The notes: generated from the sequence alone by a model not told the origin. Shown: positions 16,103 through 25,247, counted from the stretch's first letter. The stretch: 64,000 bases of DNA from Pseudomonas azotoformans (GCF_900103345.1 NZ_LT629702.1:1984001-2048000), one strand, 5' to 3'. Program-made: numbers and translations.

Positions 16103-16498
16103 TCAGGCGTTGTCGAACCGCTGCCGCGCCTGGCGAAATTCATCGCCCTTCTCTACCACCCAGGTCCATAGCGGAATCATGTGTACCAGCAGTTCCGTGC
16201 CCAGGCTCGACAGCTCGTACTCGACCCTGGGCGGCACTTCCTGGAAGTCGTAGCGCAGCACCAGCCCGTCGCGCTCCAACTGGCGCAACGTACGGGTCAG
16301 CATGCGCTGGGTCACGCCCTGCATGCGCCGGCCGATCTCGGCGTGACGCAAGCGGCCGGACACGCCCAGCACGTGCACGATGCCCAATGACCAGCGGTTG
16401 CCCGCGTGGGTCAGCACCTCGCGCTTGAGGCCGTCATCGTCGGCGCTGAGGGCGTCGCAGGCGGCTTGGGAGCGGCGGATGATCTCGTCGTTATCCAT
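16103..16498 (-). CDS. HxlR-family winged-helix regulator
   Basis: 131 residues with the HxlR domain: LTHAGNRWSLGIVHVLGVSGRLRHAEIGRRMQGVTQRMLTRTL, then the wing sequence YDFQEVPPRVEYELSSLG. Such proteins are small redox- or aldehyde-responsive repressors or activators. The typical N-terminal sensing cysteine is present as AACDAL near residue 14. It is divergent from the NmrA-like gene at 16589, which it probably controls, with 90 bases between the two starts. Confidence 0.88.
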   Translation of the reverse strand: MDNDEIIRRSQAACDALSADDDGLKREVLTHAGNRWSLGIVHVLGVSGRLRHAEIGRRMQGVTQRMLTRTLRQLERDGLVLRYDFQEVPPRVEYELSSLGTELLVHMIPLWTWVVEKGDEFRQARQRFDNA

Positions 16499-16588
16499 GG
16501 GGAGCTCTCGGTATCACGGGTGTGCCTTCTTATGCGCGGCGATGAATTCTGCAAGCATGCCACGACTTTCAACCCAGACGGAGTTCCT

Positions 16589-17503
16589 ATGACCGCCTCT
16601 TCCATCCTGGTACTCGGTGCCGGCGAACTGGGCATGGCCGTATTGCATGCACTGGCCGACCTGGCCGCACCCGGCGACATGCGCCTCGCCGTGCTGCTGC
16701 GCCCCGCGAGCCTGCACTCGGCTGCGGCCAACGCCTTGCGTGCGCGGGGTATCGAGGCAGTTGCCGGCGACCTGCAGAACGACAGCCAACGCGTGCTCGC
16801 CGAGCACTTCGCGCCCTTCGACACAGTGATCTGCTGCACCGGTTTTGCCGCCGGCCCCGGCACCCAGCGCAAACTGGCACGGGCCGCCATCGAGGGTGGA
16901 GTGCGGCGTTATGTGCCGTGGCAATTCGGCGTGGACTATGACCTGATCGGTCGTGGCAGCCCGCAGGATACCTTCGACGAACAGCTCGACGTACGCGACC
17001 TGCTGCGCGCCCAGCACGGCACGCAATGGCTGATCATCTCCACCGGCATGTTCACCAGTTTTCTGTTCGAGCCCTCGTTCGGCGTGGTCGACCTGGCGCA
17101 GAACACCGTGCGTGCGCTGGGCAGTTGGGACACCGCCGTCACCGTCACCACGCCTGAGGACATCGGCCGGTTAACCGCACACATCGTGCTGGCCGAACCG
17201 GCGCTGGGCAACCAAGTGGTGTTCACCGCCGGTGACACCCTGACCTATGGGCAACTGGCCAATACCGTCGACGCCACCCTCGGCATCCGGCTGCAGCGCG
17301 AGCCCTGGCCGGTGCCGAGGTTGCTGGCCGAACTGGCGAAGGACCCCGATGACAACCTGAAGAAATACCGCGCAGTGTTCGCCCAAGGCCACGGCGTGGC
17401 CTGGGACCCCGCCGTGACCTTCAACGCCCGCCATCACATCGCCATGACGGACGTTGCCACGTGGATCCGCCAACACCTCAGGGCACCGGCAACCATCCGC
17501 TGA
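16589..17503 (+). CDS. NmrA/isoflavone-reductase-like NAD(P)-binding protein
   Basis: 304 residues. The N-terminal Rossmann motif is ILVLGAGELGMAVLHAL and the family signature RYVPWQFGVDYD follows, with a C-terminal part like aromatic alcohol and isoflavone reductases. The ATG at 16589 follows ACGGAG. It pairs with the divergent HxlR regulator, a common arrangement for stress-induced NAD(P)H-dependent reductases. The last 26 bases overlap the 3' end of a convergent gene of unknown function. The substrate cannot be predicted. Confidence 0.85.
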   Translation: MTASSILVLGAGELGMAVLHALADLAAPGDMRLAVLLRPASLHSAAANALRARGIEAVAGDLQNDSQRVLAEHFAPFDTVICCTGFAAGPGTQRKLARAAIEGGVRRYVPWQFGVDYDLIGRGSPQDTFDEQLDVRDLLRAQHGTQWLIISTGMFTSFLFEPSFGVVDLAQNTVRALGSWDTAVTVTTPEDIGRLTAHIVLAEPALGNQVVFTAGDTLTYGQLANTVDATLGIRLQREPWPVPRLLAELAKDPDDNLKKYRAVFAQGHGVAWDPAVTFNARHHIAMTDVATWIRQHLRAPATIR

Positions 17504-18023
17504 ATTCACCCCGGCTGTTCAACGGACACCAGGCGAAGTCCGTTTGCGCGCCGGGCAATGGCTGGGGTTCGACCGCCGCGCACGGCGCCCCTTTCCAATC
17601 GAACAGGGTTGCGCCCTGCCAGGCCAGGACCACACCCCTGGCCTGGCTTTTATCTGTCTGCACCCAACGCGCGGCAGCGGCCGCCATGAACGCCTCGATG
17701 GGTTCGTCATCGATCTGCGCCCGATACTCCGAGCCCAGCAGCCAGCGGCAGACGTTCACGTGGTAGGTCCAATCCAGCGGCGGGCGGTGGCGATAGGCCC
17801 AGGTCATGAAGCTGCGAAACAGGTTCAGGCCCTCGGGCGGGTCCAGCTTGAGCAGCGCCGGGCAGATATCGAACAGGGTGTGCCAATACGGCAGCAGGCG
17901 TGCATCCAGGTGCACGAAACTGCGGGAATTGCTGGGGTATTCAGGCGGCGCCGGCTCCGCGGGCGGGCGACGGGACGCCTTGCTGACCAGGCGGCGGGCG
18001 CCTGCGGGCAACAGGTGGTTCAT
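17478..18023 (-). CDS. Hypothetical protein
   Basis: About 181 residues, no signal peptide or membrane segment. It is rich in tryptophan and aromatic residues toward the C terminus (FDWKGAPCAAVEPQPLPG, AWCPLNSRGEFSGWLPVP). I do not recognise the family. The start could be the ATG at 18023 or a GTG at 18032; neither has a strong ribosome site. It overlaps the NmrA-like gene by 26 bases tail to tail and lies 62 bases downstream of the DUF2946 gene on the same strand, so co-transcription with the latter is possible. Confidence 0.6.
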   Translation of the reverse strand: MNHLLPAGARRLVSKASRRPPAEPAPPEYPSNSRSFVHLDARLLPYWHTLFDICPALLKLDPPEGLNLFRSFMTWAYRHRPPLDWTYHVNVCRWLLGSEYRAQIDDEPIEAFMAAAAARWVQTDKSQARGVVLAWQGATLFDWKGAPCAAVEPQPLPGAQTDFAWCPLNSRGEFSGWLPVP

Positions 18024-18085
18024 GAAACGCACTCACAGTCATGACGATGGGAAGCCTCCTGGTTTCAGGAAGCCCAAGGCAAACG

Positions 18086-18469
18086 TCAGCGTGCAGGGGA
18101 AGCGCGAGGGTTGGCCGAGGGCCAGGAATAGCGTGGCGGCGCCTTGTTGCGCCGTTCATGGGCCGGGCGCGGGGTGTGTCCCAGGCCCAGCAACCAGGCC
18201 AGGCCGACCAGGAACACCAGGGCGACGGTCAATGCGTTGCAGACCGGGCAGGCAAAGTAGTTCGAGATGTTGCTGGAAGACGGGCTGCCTAACCCTTTGT
18301 CGGAAAGTGGCGCCTGGTTGCCGCTCACCGAACAGAACGCCCCACCGATGCCGTTGAGCGCCTGCCCCGTCATCTGCCCATGCCCCAAACCGCAGACAAA
18401 CAGGTTCATGAGCACGCAGAAGTACAGGGCCCAGGCGATCAGCGAACGGTCAGGGTGGCTCGATTTCAT
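18086..18469 (-). CDS. DUF2946-family protein, copper-associated
   Basis: 127 residues. An N-terminal membrane segment (SLIAWALYFCVLMNLFVCGLGHG) and a second hydrophobic stretch (ALTVALVFLVGLAWLLGLG) flank a region with FACPVC. The family is usually found with copper and cytochrome oxidase assembly genes, and here it is divergent from a Sco1/PCu(A)C pair 164 bases away. The ATG at 18469 was chosen because the hydrophobic N terminus begins there; the upstream 53 codons look non-coding. Confidence 0.75.
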   Translation of the reverse strand: MKSSHPDRSLIAWALYFCVLMNLFVCGLGHGQMTGQALNGIGGAFCSVSGNQAPLSDKGLGSPSSSNISNYFACPVCNALTVALVFLVGLAWLLGLGHTPRPAHERRNKAPPRYSWPSANPRASPAR

Positions 18470-18633
18470 GGCGGCGACTCTACCACCAGCGCCGCAAAAG
18501 GATGAAGCGCGACATGCCCCTGTGGCAGAACGTCGCAGATTACGTGCGCTTCCCAGGGTTGGTAGACTGGGCGCCCTCAAAGCCTGACGTATTGATCCAG
18601 AGCAATGCAGGCGCTTCACAGGATGCACAGTTG

Positions 18634-19242
18634 ATGAGTACGTTATTCACCCGCCGCAAGGTGCTGACCGGTATGGGCCTGTTGGGCCTGGGCAGCCTGC
18701 TGGGCGGCTGTGACTACAGCCCCAAGCTGAACTTCAAGTACGGCAAGGACCTGAGCGACAAGATCATGGGCCGTACCTTCAAGCTCAAGAACACCGACGG
18801 CGAAACCGTCACCCTGAGCTCGTTCCGTGGGCTGATGCCGGTGGTGTTCTTCGGTTTCACCCAGTGCCCGGCCGTGTGCCCGACCACCCTGGCGCGCGCC
18901 GCCCAGGCCAAGAAGCTGATGGGCCGCGACGGCGAAATCATGCAGGTGGTGTTCATCACCCTCGACCCGGAACGCGACACGCCGGAGATTCTCGACAAGT
19001 ACGTCAAAGCCTTCGACCCCAGCTTCGAAGCGCTGTACGGCACCCCGGAAGAAATCGCCGTGGCCGCCAAGGAATTCGGGATCTTCTATGAAAAGATCCC
19101 CGCCGGCGACACCTACACCCTGTCCCACACCGCCACCAGTTTCGTGTTCGACACCCGTGGCAACCTGCGCCTGGGCCTGCAGGCATCCCTTACCGCTAAA
19201 GAGTGCGCAGAAGACCTGCTCACCGTCATGGAGGTCTGCTAA
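18634..19242 (+). CDS. Sco1/SenC-family copper-binding lipoprotein
   Basis: 202 residues. A lipobox LLGGC places the lipidated cysteine at residue 26, after a twin-arginine-like start (TRRKVLTG). The thioredoxin-fold copper site is complete: C78-x3-C82 (TQCPAVCPT) and H165 (TLSHTATS). Sco proteins deliver copper to or reduce the CuA site of cytochrome c oxidase from the periplasmic face. The stop TAA shares a base with the start of the PCu(A)C gene, so the two are co-translated. The ATG at 18634 is preferred over upstream in-frame starts. Confidence 0.92.
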   Translation: MSTLFTRRKVLTGMGLLGLGSLLGGCDYSPKLNFKYGKDLSDKIMGRTFKLKNTDGETVTLSSFRGLMPVVFFGFTQCPAVCPTTLARAAQAKKLMGRDGEIMQVVFITLDPERDTPEILDKYVKAFDPSFEALYGTPEEIAVAAKEFGIFYEKIPAGDTYTLSHTATSFVFDTRGNLRLGLQASLTAKECAEDLLTVMEVC

Positions 19243-19709
19243 TGACTGCCGTTCAACACCTCAAGCGCACCCTTATCGGCATGACCCTGCTGGGCCTCGC
19301 CGCGCACGCCAGCGCCCAGGTGCAAGTCACCGACGCCTGGGTACGTGCCACTGTGCCAGGCCAGCCGTCCAGCGGCGCGTTCATGACCGTCACCGCCGAC
19401 AGCGACAGCAAACTGCTGAGCGTGGCCTCGCCGGTGGCCAAGGACGTGCAGATCCATGAAATGAGCATGAAGGACGACGTGATGCGCATGGGCCCGGTGG
19501 ACTCGGTGGCCCTGCCGGCCGGCAAGGCCGTGACCCTCGACCCTGATGGTTACCACGTGATGCTGATGGGCCTGACCGGCCAGATCAAGGAAGGTGAACA
19601 GGTGCCGCTGACCCTGACCGTGCAGAACGCCAAGGGCGAGAAGCAGGCGATTGAAGTGCAGGCGCCGGTGCGGGGTCTGGATGGGATGGACCATAGCAAG
19701 ATGCATTGA
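19242..19709 (+). CDS. PCu(A)C periplasmic copper chaperone
   Basis: 155 residues with a signal peptide (MTAVQHLKRTLIGMTLLGLAAHASAQ). The copper(I) site motif H-x-M...M...H-x-M is present as IHEMSMKDDVMRMG and GYHVMLMGL. A histidine/methionine tail (GMDHSKMH) may add a second copper site. It follows Sco1 with GGAGG before the ATG and a one-base overlap. The pair is the standard copper-insertion module for cytochrome oxidase CuA centres. Confidence 0.92.
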   Translation: MTAVQHLKRTLIGMTLLGLAAHASAQVQVTDAWVRATVPGQPSSGAFMTVTADSDSKLLSVASPVAKDVQIHEMSMKDDVMRMGPVDSVALPAGKAVTLDPDGYHVMLMGLTGQIKEGEQVPLTLTVQNAKGEKQAIEVQAPVRGLDGMDHSKMH

Positions 19710-19752
19710 TAGGGTCTGTGGCTGACGGGTTCGGAAGGTTTGTCAGTTCTGT

Positions 19753-19904
19753 TGTGGTGAGCGGGCTTACTGTGTTGAGCGGGCTTGCCCCGCGCTGGGG
19801 CGCGAAGCGGCCCCAATCAAGAGCACTCAATTCCCTCTGACAGAACTCGGTGGATGGTTTTAGGGCTGCTTCGCAGCCCAGCGCGGGGCAAGCCCGTTCA
19901 CCCC
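19753..19904. repeat. REPIN with a doubled 18-base head
   Basis: Left arm: TGTGGTGAGCGGGCTTAC (19753-19770) and TGTGTTGAGCGGGCTTGC (19771-19788) in tandem, then CCCGCGCTGGGGCGCGAAGCGG. Right arm at 19860-19904 carries the inverted head GCGGGGCAAGCCCGTTCACC preceded by a GGGCTGCTTCGCAGCCC hairpin. It fills the 209-base convergent gap between the PCu(A)C and LysR genes and may serve as a terminator. Confidence 0.85.
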
Positions 19905-19918
19905 ACCAAACGAGAGTT

Positions 19919-20854
19919 TTATCGGCTTGGCGCGGGCGTTGGGTGGGATGTATCGCAAGGGATCAGGCCAACGCTCCTTGGCTGCGTCATCTGGTGAAAA
20001 CTCTCACTCAGCAGTTCGACCGTCGCGCGAATGCTGTCGGTCTGGCGCTGCACCGCGAACAATCCATAGTTGACGCTTAACCCAGGGCTGTCGCTGGGGC
20101 CCAGCGCAATCACACGCATGGTGTCCGGACGGATATTTTCGGCGGGTAGCAACGCGACACCCAGCCCGCTTTCCACGGCCGCCATGATCACGCCGATGTT
20201 CGGGCTGGTGACGGTCACCCGGAAATCGCGGCCGGCACTCAACAACGCGTCGAACATCAGGCGCCGCCACGCGCAAGGCTCGGCGTACACGATCACCTCC
20301 AACGCCAGCGCCGGGTCGATCTCATCATCGATGCCGCACACCCAATACAACGGCATGTTCCAGGTATGCACGGGGTCGGCGGCAAATACCGAGCTCACAC
20401 CAATGGCCACGTCGAGCAAGCCATCGTGCCAGCGCTCAGCGAGCGCATCGCCGTGGTCCACGGTGATATCCATGTGCACATGGGGGCTGGCACGGCGTAA
20501 ACGGCCCAGGGCGGCTGGCAACGCCGAGACGGCGACGTCCTCCGACAGACCGACGCGCACCGTGCCCATCACCGTACGCTCCTTCAAACGCGTCGCCACC
20601 GTTTCGCCCAACGCCAGGATGCGTGTGGCATAGCTGAGCAACAGTTCGCCCTCGGTGGTCGGCACCACACCACGCCCGGTTCGACGCAACAGGCGTTGCC
20701 CCAGTAACTCTTCCAACCGGCGAATCTGCGCACTCAGTGCCGATTGCGCCCTGCCCGCCTGTTGGGCGGCGCCACTGAGGCTGCCGTGATGACATACCGC
20801 GACAAAAGTGCGCAGCAAATAGGGTTCGAACGCATCGGATATCATGTTTGGCAT
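19919..20854 (-). CDS. LysR-family transcriptional regulator
   Basis: 311 residues. The winged helix (LRTFVAVCHHGSLSGAAQQAGRAQSALSAQIRRLEELLGQRLLRR) is followed by an effector domain. It is divergent, with 87 bases between starts, from the NADP-dependent oxidoreductase at 20942, which is its likely target. An alternative ATG three codons downstream (20845) exists. The convergent neighbour end holds a REPIN. Confidence 0.9.
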   Translation of the reverse strand: MPNMISDAFEPYLLRTFVAVCHHGSLSGAAQQAGRAQSALSAQIRRLEELLGQRLLRRTGRGVVPTTEGELLLSYATRILALGETVATRLKERTVMGTVRVGLSEDVAVSALPAALGRLRRASPHVHMDITVDHGDALAERWHDGLLDVAIGVSSVFAADPVHTWNMPLYWVCGIDDEIDPALALEVIVYAEPCAWRRLMFDALLSAGRDFRVTVTSPNIGVIMAAVESGLGVALLPAENIRPDTMRVIALGPSDSPGLSVNYGLFAVQRQTDSIRATVELLSESFHQMTQPRSVGLIPCDTSHPTPAPSR

Positions 20855-20941
20855 AACTCTGAATCAATTGCTATCAGCCTACCTTGATATCCACCGTATG
20901 ACTACGCTGCTCAGCCTGTTCAATCAGTGAGTAGAAACATC

Positions 20942-21973
20942 ATGGATAACACCCGCAATCCGCGCATCGTATTGGCCGCTCGTCCCGATGGCCGCCCGAA
21001 AACCAGCGACTTTCGCCTCGAATACACACCGATCCCCGAGCCGGTCGATGGACAGGTGCTGCTGGAAAACCTTTACCTGTCCCTCGACCCTTACATGCGC
21101 TGGCGCATGAGTGCCGCCAAATCGTATGCCGAACCGGTGGGTATCGGTGAAGTGATGGTGGGCGGCACCGTGGCGCGTATCAAATACTCACGTCACGCCG
21201 ACTGGCACGAAGGTGATTGTGTATTGGCCTACGCCGGATGGCAGCGCTTTGCGTTGTCTGACGGGCAAGACCTGCGCCGCCTGGACCCGAACATCGCACC
21301 GCTGACCACCGCCCTCGGCGTGCTGGGCATGCCGGGTTTTACCGCCTACGCCGGCCTGCTCAACATCGGCAAACCCAAACCCGGCGACACGGTAGTCGTT
21401 GCAGCAGCCAGCGGTGCAGTCGGCTCAGTGGTCGGCCAGATCGCCCGACTGCACGGTGCTCGTGCCGTGGGCATTGCCGGTGGAGTGGACAAGTGCGCAT
21501 TCGTGAAAGACGACCTGGGCTTTGATGCGGTTATTGACCACCGCGCCCCGGACTTTGCCGAGCAGTTGGCCAAGGCGTGCCCCCATGGTATCGACGTGTA
21601 CTTTGAGAACGTCGCCGGGCCTGTCTGGGATGCCGTGCGACCGCTGCTCAATAATTTTGCCCGCGTACCCGTGTGCGGGCTGATCGCCCATTACAACGAT
21701 GGCGCCCTTCAAGAAGCAGCGTGCGACCGGCTGCCGGCAACAATGCATGACATCCTCGCCAAAAGCCTGACCGTGCGCGGCTTTATCCAGACCGAGTTTG
21801 TCGATCAGCAGCAGGACACATTCTTGCAAGAGGCCGCGCAATGGATCGCCGAAGGCAAACTCAAATGGCGCGAGGATATTGTCGACGGACTGGCCCAGGC
21901 ACCCGAGGCGTTTATCGGGCTGCTGGAGGGGCGCAACTTCGGCAAGCTGATCGTGCGCCTCAGTCCACACTAA
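20942..21973 (+). CDS. NADP-dependent MDR oxidoreductase (CurA / leukotriene B4 dehydrogenase-like)
   Basis: 343 residues. The N terminus (RIVLAARPDGRPKTSDFRLEY, LYLSLDPYMRWRM) and the cofactor motif AASGAVGSVVGQIARLHGARAVGIAGG are characteristic of the zinc-free 2-alkenal/curcumin reductase branch, which reduces conjugated double bonds using NADPH. It ends with FGKLIVRLS as is usual. The ATG at 20942 is preferred to a GTG at 20927. It is divergent from its probable LysR regulator and is followed 68 bases later by a HIT-family gene. Confidence 0.9.
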   Translation: MDNTRNPRIVLAARPDGRPKTSDFRLEYTPIPEPVDGQVLLENLYLSLDPYMRWRMSAAKSYAEPVGIGEVMVGGTVARIKYSRHADWHEGDCVLAYAGWQRFALSDGQDLRRLDPNIAPLTTALGVLGMPGFTAYAGLLNIGKPKPGDTVVVAAASGAVGSVVGQIARLHGARAVGIAGGVDKCAFVKDDLGFDAVIDHRAPDFAEQLAKACPHGIDVYFENVAGPVWDAVRPLLNNFARVPVCGLIAHYNDGALQEAACDRLPATMHDILAKSLTVRGFIQTEFVDQQQDTFLQEAAQWIAEGKLKWREDIVDGLAQAPEAFIGLLEGRNFGKLIVRLSPH

Positions 21974-22041
21974 ACAGCTTCGCCCCGATGCCCGTCGACG
22001 AGCGATGGCTTTCCATCAGGTATGCTGCCCGCACCACTCCC

Positions 22042-22539
22042 ATGGATGCGCTTATGCAGATCGACCCTGCCTACATCCTTCACGAAACCGAACACTGGCG
22101 GCTAAACCATCATCTGGCATCTGCGTTGCCCGGCTACCTGATGCTGGGGGCCAAGGCACCGATCCACTCCCTGGCTGACATGCCGGAACCGGCGCTGGCC
22201 GAGTTGGGAGGATTGCTCGCGAAGGTCCAACGGGTAATGGAGGCGCAGCTGAAGCCGAAATGGCTGTACATCAGCCGGTATGGGCACATGCCGGGCTTCC
22301 CGCTGCACTTTCATTTCATCCCGGTGTATGACTGGGTGGAAGCAGCGTTCTGGCGGGATGAGCGTTATCGGCTGTTGCAGCGCTTTGGCACTGCGCAGCT
22401 GGCGCAGACCGATGGGGCCGAGTTGACCCTGTTTGTCTGGCGGGAGTTTGGAGAGAGCACTACGCCACCGTCGATCCAGGGGGCGTCAGTCGAGCAAGTG
22501 ATTGCTCGACTGCGTTCAGCTTTCAGCTGGCAGCGCTGA
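22042..22539 (+). CDS. HIT-family protein with an altered triad
   Basis: About 165 residues. The C-terminal half of the HIT domain is visible as LYISRYGHMPGFPLHFHFIPVYDW. In the HxHxHxx motif the first histidine is replaced by proline (PLHFHFIP); the catalytic middle histidine is kept. HIT proteins hydrolyse or transfer nucleotides, often acting on dinucleotide polyphosphates or adenylylated amines. The start is uncertain (ATG at 22042, 22054 or further upstream), with no clear ribosome site. It ends 7 bases from a convergent GNAT gene. Confidence 0.75.
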   Translation: MDALMQIDPAYILHETEHWRLNHHLASALPGYLMLGAKAPIHSLADMPEPALAELGGLLAKVQRVMEAQLKPKWLYISRYGHMPGFPLHFHFIPVYDWVEAAFWRDERYRLLQRFGTAQLAQTDGAELTLFVWREFGESTTPPSIQGASVEQVIARLRSAFSWQR

Positions 22540-22546
22540 AAAGCGC

Positions 22547-23017
22547 TCAGCAACCCAAGCGTTTTGTCATCGGAATACAGGCCAATTCCAATCCTGACGG
22601 CGAGTGATAAATCGCCTGCTCATCCCCTACATATCCACACGCCTGGTAGAAACTTGCTGCGTTCAACGTCGCATCCAGCACCACTGCTTCGATCGCCAGT
22701 TCCAGCGCAACGCGCTCAAGGTGATCAAGCATCGCCTTGCCATAGCCGCGTCCGGTGTACTCTGGCAATACGAACAATGCGCCGACTTCGTTGTTGTCCG
22801 GGTCAAGCATTCCAGTGACGACCGCCCTACCGTTCAGCCACCCCAGGTAAAACGGTTTATCCATCAGCGCGCTATAACCATCCTCGGCCTTACCTCGCGT
22901 CCACAGCAGCATTTGCTCGCGCGTGTATGCGCCTATGCACTGGCTGCGAATGGCCTGCAAACGTATGTCGAATGCCACTTGGGCATCTCGCGGGGTTGCG
23001 CGTGTTATCTCCAGCAT
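22547..23017 (-). CDS. GNAT-family N-acetyltransferase
   Basis: 156 residues. The acetyl-CoA binding motif is clear (VGALFVLPEYTGRGYGKAMLDHLE), preceded by a GMLDPDNNEV strand and followed by ASFYQACGY. The ATG at 23017 has AAGGAG 8 bases upstream and is preferred to the in-frame upstream start at 23041. The acceptor substrate is unknown. It stands alone, convergent with the HIT gene. Confidence 0.88.
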   Translation of the reverse strand: MLEITRATPRDAQVAFDIRLQAIRSQCIGAYTREQMLLWTRGKAEDGYSALMDKPFYLGWLNGRAVVTGMLDPDNNEVGALFVLPEYTGRGYGKAMLDHLERVALELAIEAVVLDATLNAASFYQACGYVGDEQAIYHSPSGLELACIPMTKRLGC

Positions 23018-23192
23018 TTCCCACTCCTTCCATGAAATCATCGTGCCATTAGCACACTTGTGCTAATCGACCCCTCCTCCCTGCGGCGCTATATTCCCCG
23101 GCACTTCCAACGTTCCCCAGGCACCGTGCAGCTATTGCGCGTGGGCGTGTTGTGCGCTGGAAAAACCATAACAACCCCAAGGAAGAAGCACC

Positions 23193-23528
23193 ATGAAACT
23201 GCAACCCTCCGTTACCCGCCTCACCCTGTTGGGCGCCCTGATCATCGGCGTGGCCGGCTGCAGCAACATCAAGCCCACCGAAGATCACCTCAAGACGCTG
23301 TCGGAGACCAACCTGGGCGAACCGGTCAAGCGTATTTCCAATGTGCGCAGCGACTCGATGACCACCTACTATGTCGCCAGTGCCGCCTCCGGCGAGTACA
23401 ACTGCTCGGTGCCCAGCGGTGCCAGCGGCGGCATGTTTGCCGTAGCCAGCTTTGGCATGATGAAACCTGCGGCCTACTGCCAACCCAAAGGTGCACGCGG
23501 CAACGCACTACAGGGCTTCACCCAGTAA
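23193..23528 (+). CDS. Small hypothetical lipoprotein
   Basis: 111 residues. A signal peptide ends in the lipobox GVAGC (residue 23), so the mature protein is likely an outer-membrane or periplasmic lipoprotein of about 88 residues, with two more cysteines (YNCSV, AAYCQ) that could pair. I do not recognise the family. It has a good ribosome site (AAGGAAGAAGCACC). Its last 11 bases overlap the 3' end of the convergent hybrid kinase. Confidence 0.7.
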   Translation: MKLQPSVTRLTLLGALIIGVAGCSNIKPTEDHLKTLSETNLGEPVKRISNVRSDSMTTYYVASAASGEYNCSVPSGASGGMFAVASFGMMKPAAYCQPKGARGNALQGFTQ

Positions 23529-25131
23529 CCGCCTGCTGGCTCAGGTCGCGCAAGGTCCCGCGCAGTTCGGCGGGACGCACAGGCTTGGAGAGGATCGCGA
23601 TCTGGCGGTCGTGCAAGGCGGCCTGGATTCTCTCCACGTCGTGCCCGGTGAGAATCAGCGCAGGGACGGCCCAGCCGCGTTGCTGGCGCAGGGCATCGAT
23701 GCATTCGATACCCGTGGCGTGGTTGCCCAAGTCATAGTCGGCGACGATGATGTCGCAATCGCTGACCAGATCACGCCCCGAAGACTCCGCCTGCACCGCG
23801 CAACCCCAGCGCTCCAGCAGGGCCTGGGTGGCGAGCAGCACGTTGTGGTCATCTTCCACCAGGCACACCTTCAACCCGGTCAGCAGCCCGGCCTGGCGCG
23901 TGTCGTCGCGCGGTGCCGTGGCGCGTGGCGCGGTGGCCAGGGTCAAGCCATACAGGCTTACAGAAGTACCATGGCCCACCCGTGAGCGCAGGCCAACTTG
24001 CACCCCCATCAACTGCCCCAGGCGCTTGACGATGGACAGCCCGAGGCCGACGCCTTCGACGTCTTTGTCACGCAGGTGGCGTACCCGATAAAACTCCTCG
24101 AAGACATTTGACAGATGCTCCTCGGCAATCCCCCGCCCCCGGTCATGAATCTCCACCGCCAAGCCGCCGTCGCGAATGCGCACGCCGATCAGCACAGGTC
24201 GTTGCGCGCCATATTTGAAGCAGTTGGACAACACGTTCTGCACCATGGTCGCCAGCAGCGCAGGGTCGACCAGCACCCAATGCGTGCAGGGCCGCAGGCG
24301 CAGTTCCACCCCGGCCCAACGGGCGGCCTCGGCGTTCTGGCGTACCAGGTCGGCAAGGAACTCGCCCAGGTGCACGGCCTGGTACTTGGGCAACAGGCGA
24401 CCGTTGTCGAGGGTGTAGAGGTCGAGAATGGAACGGAACAATTGCGATACGTTGAGCAGCGAACGGTCGATGTTATCCACCAGGCGCCGCTCTTCATCAC
24501 CCAGCCGGGCTTCGCGCAGGCAGGCGGTGAACAGGCCGATGGAGTGAATGGGTTGGCGTAGGTCATGGCTGGCCTGGGCAAGGAAACGCGATTTCTCCAG
24601 GTTGGCGGCGATGGCCTGCTCGGAGGCCTTGCGCGTGCGCTCCAGCAGGATATGCGCGTACACCGGGATCACCGTGCTGGTGATCATCAGCATCAGCACC
24701 ATGAAGGGTTGTGCCTGCCACACCGGCGTCAGCCGATACACGATCAGCAGCGCCAGCAAGGCCAGCGCCGTGGCGATCGCCAGGTAGCGCGAGCCGTAGC
24801 GCATGCCGTTGCCCAGGTTGACCCACACCATCACTGCATACAACGGCAACGCCGCTTCACCGCCCACCACCATGCCGAACGAGGTGCCGGTGTAGTCGTG
24901 GATCATGCCGAAGATGCGCCGTGCCGGGTAATGCCCCGGCCAGCGCACGATTACTTGGCGCAAGGCAATGGAGGCGAGCAGGAACAGGAAGATATACAGG
25001 ATCACCGGCACGTAGGTGTTCACCGACTGTCCCGGCAGGAAGCCCAATGCACCGATGTAGACGATTGCAATGCTGGCGACCACGATGCGCAGGTTGGCCT
25101 GGTCGAGTTCGGAGTTAGTCTCAAGACTCAT
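23518..25131 (-). CDS. Hybrid sensor histidine kinase/response regulator, membrane-embedded
   Basis: 537 residues. Five or six membrane helices (about 15-33, 42-62, 95-108, 117-134, 143-162) leave no large periplasmic domain, so sensing is probably within the membrane. Then HisKA with H189 (QASHDLRQPIHS), HATPase with N303 (VQNVLSNCFKYG), HDRGRGI and GVGLGLSIV, and a C-terminal receiver with acidic pair EDD at 426-428, phospho-acceptor D465 (VADYDLG) and K516. The ATG at 25131 has AAGGAC 10 bases upstream. It is divergent from a LuxR-type regulator 116 bases away, its likely partner. Confidence 0.92.
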   Translation of the reverse strand: MSLETNSELDQANLRIVVASIAIVYIGALGFLPGQSVNTYVPVILYIFLFLLASIALRQVIVRWPGHYPARRIFGMIHDYTGTSFGMVVGGEAALPLYAVMVWVNLGNGMRYGSRYLAIATALALLALLIVYRLTPVWQAQPFMVLMLMITSTVIPVYAHILLERTRKASEQAIAANLEKSRFLAQASHDLRQPIHSIGLFTACLREARLGDEERRLVDNIDRSLLNVSQLFRSILDLYTLDNGRLLPKYQAVHLGEFLADLVRQNAEAARWAGVELRLRPCTHWVLVDPALLATMVQNVLSNCFKYGAQRPVLIGVRIRDGGLAVEIHDRGRGIAEEHLSNVFEEFYRVRHLRDKDVEGVGLGLSIVKRLGQLMGVQVGLRSRVGHGTSVSLYGLTLATAPRATAPRDDTRQAGLLTGLKVCLVEDDHNVLLATQALLERWGCAVQAESSGRDLVSDCDIIVADYDLGNHATGIECIDALRQQRGWAVPALILTGHDVERIQAALHDRQIAILSKPVRPAELRGTLRDLSQQAVTG

Positions 25132-25247
25132 GGGTTTACGTCCTTGTGCGGCAGTCATCAATTCCTTAACGCACCGCAGGCAGGCCCTAGGCACGGTGGT
25201 AAGGTAGCATGCAACGGCACAACCTTGCCCCAGGGAGGAGCACCCCC

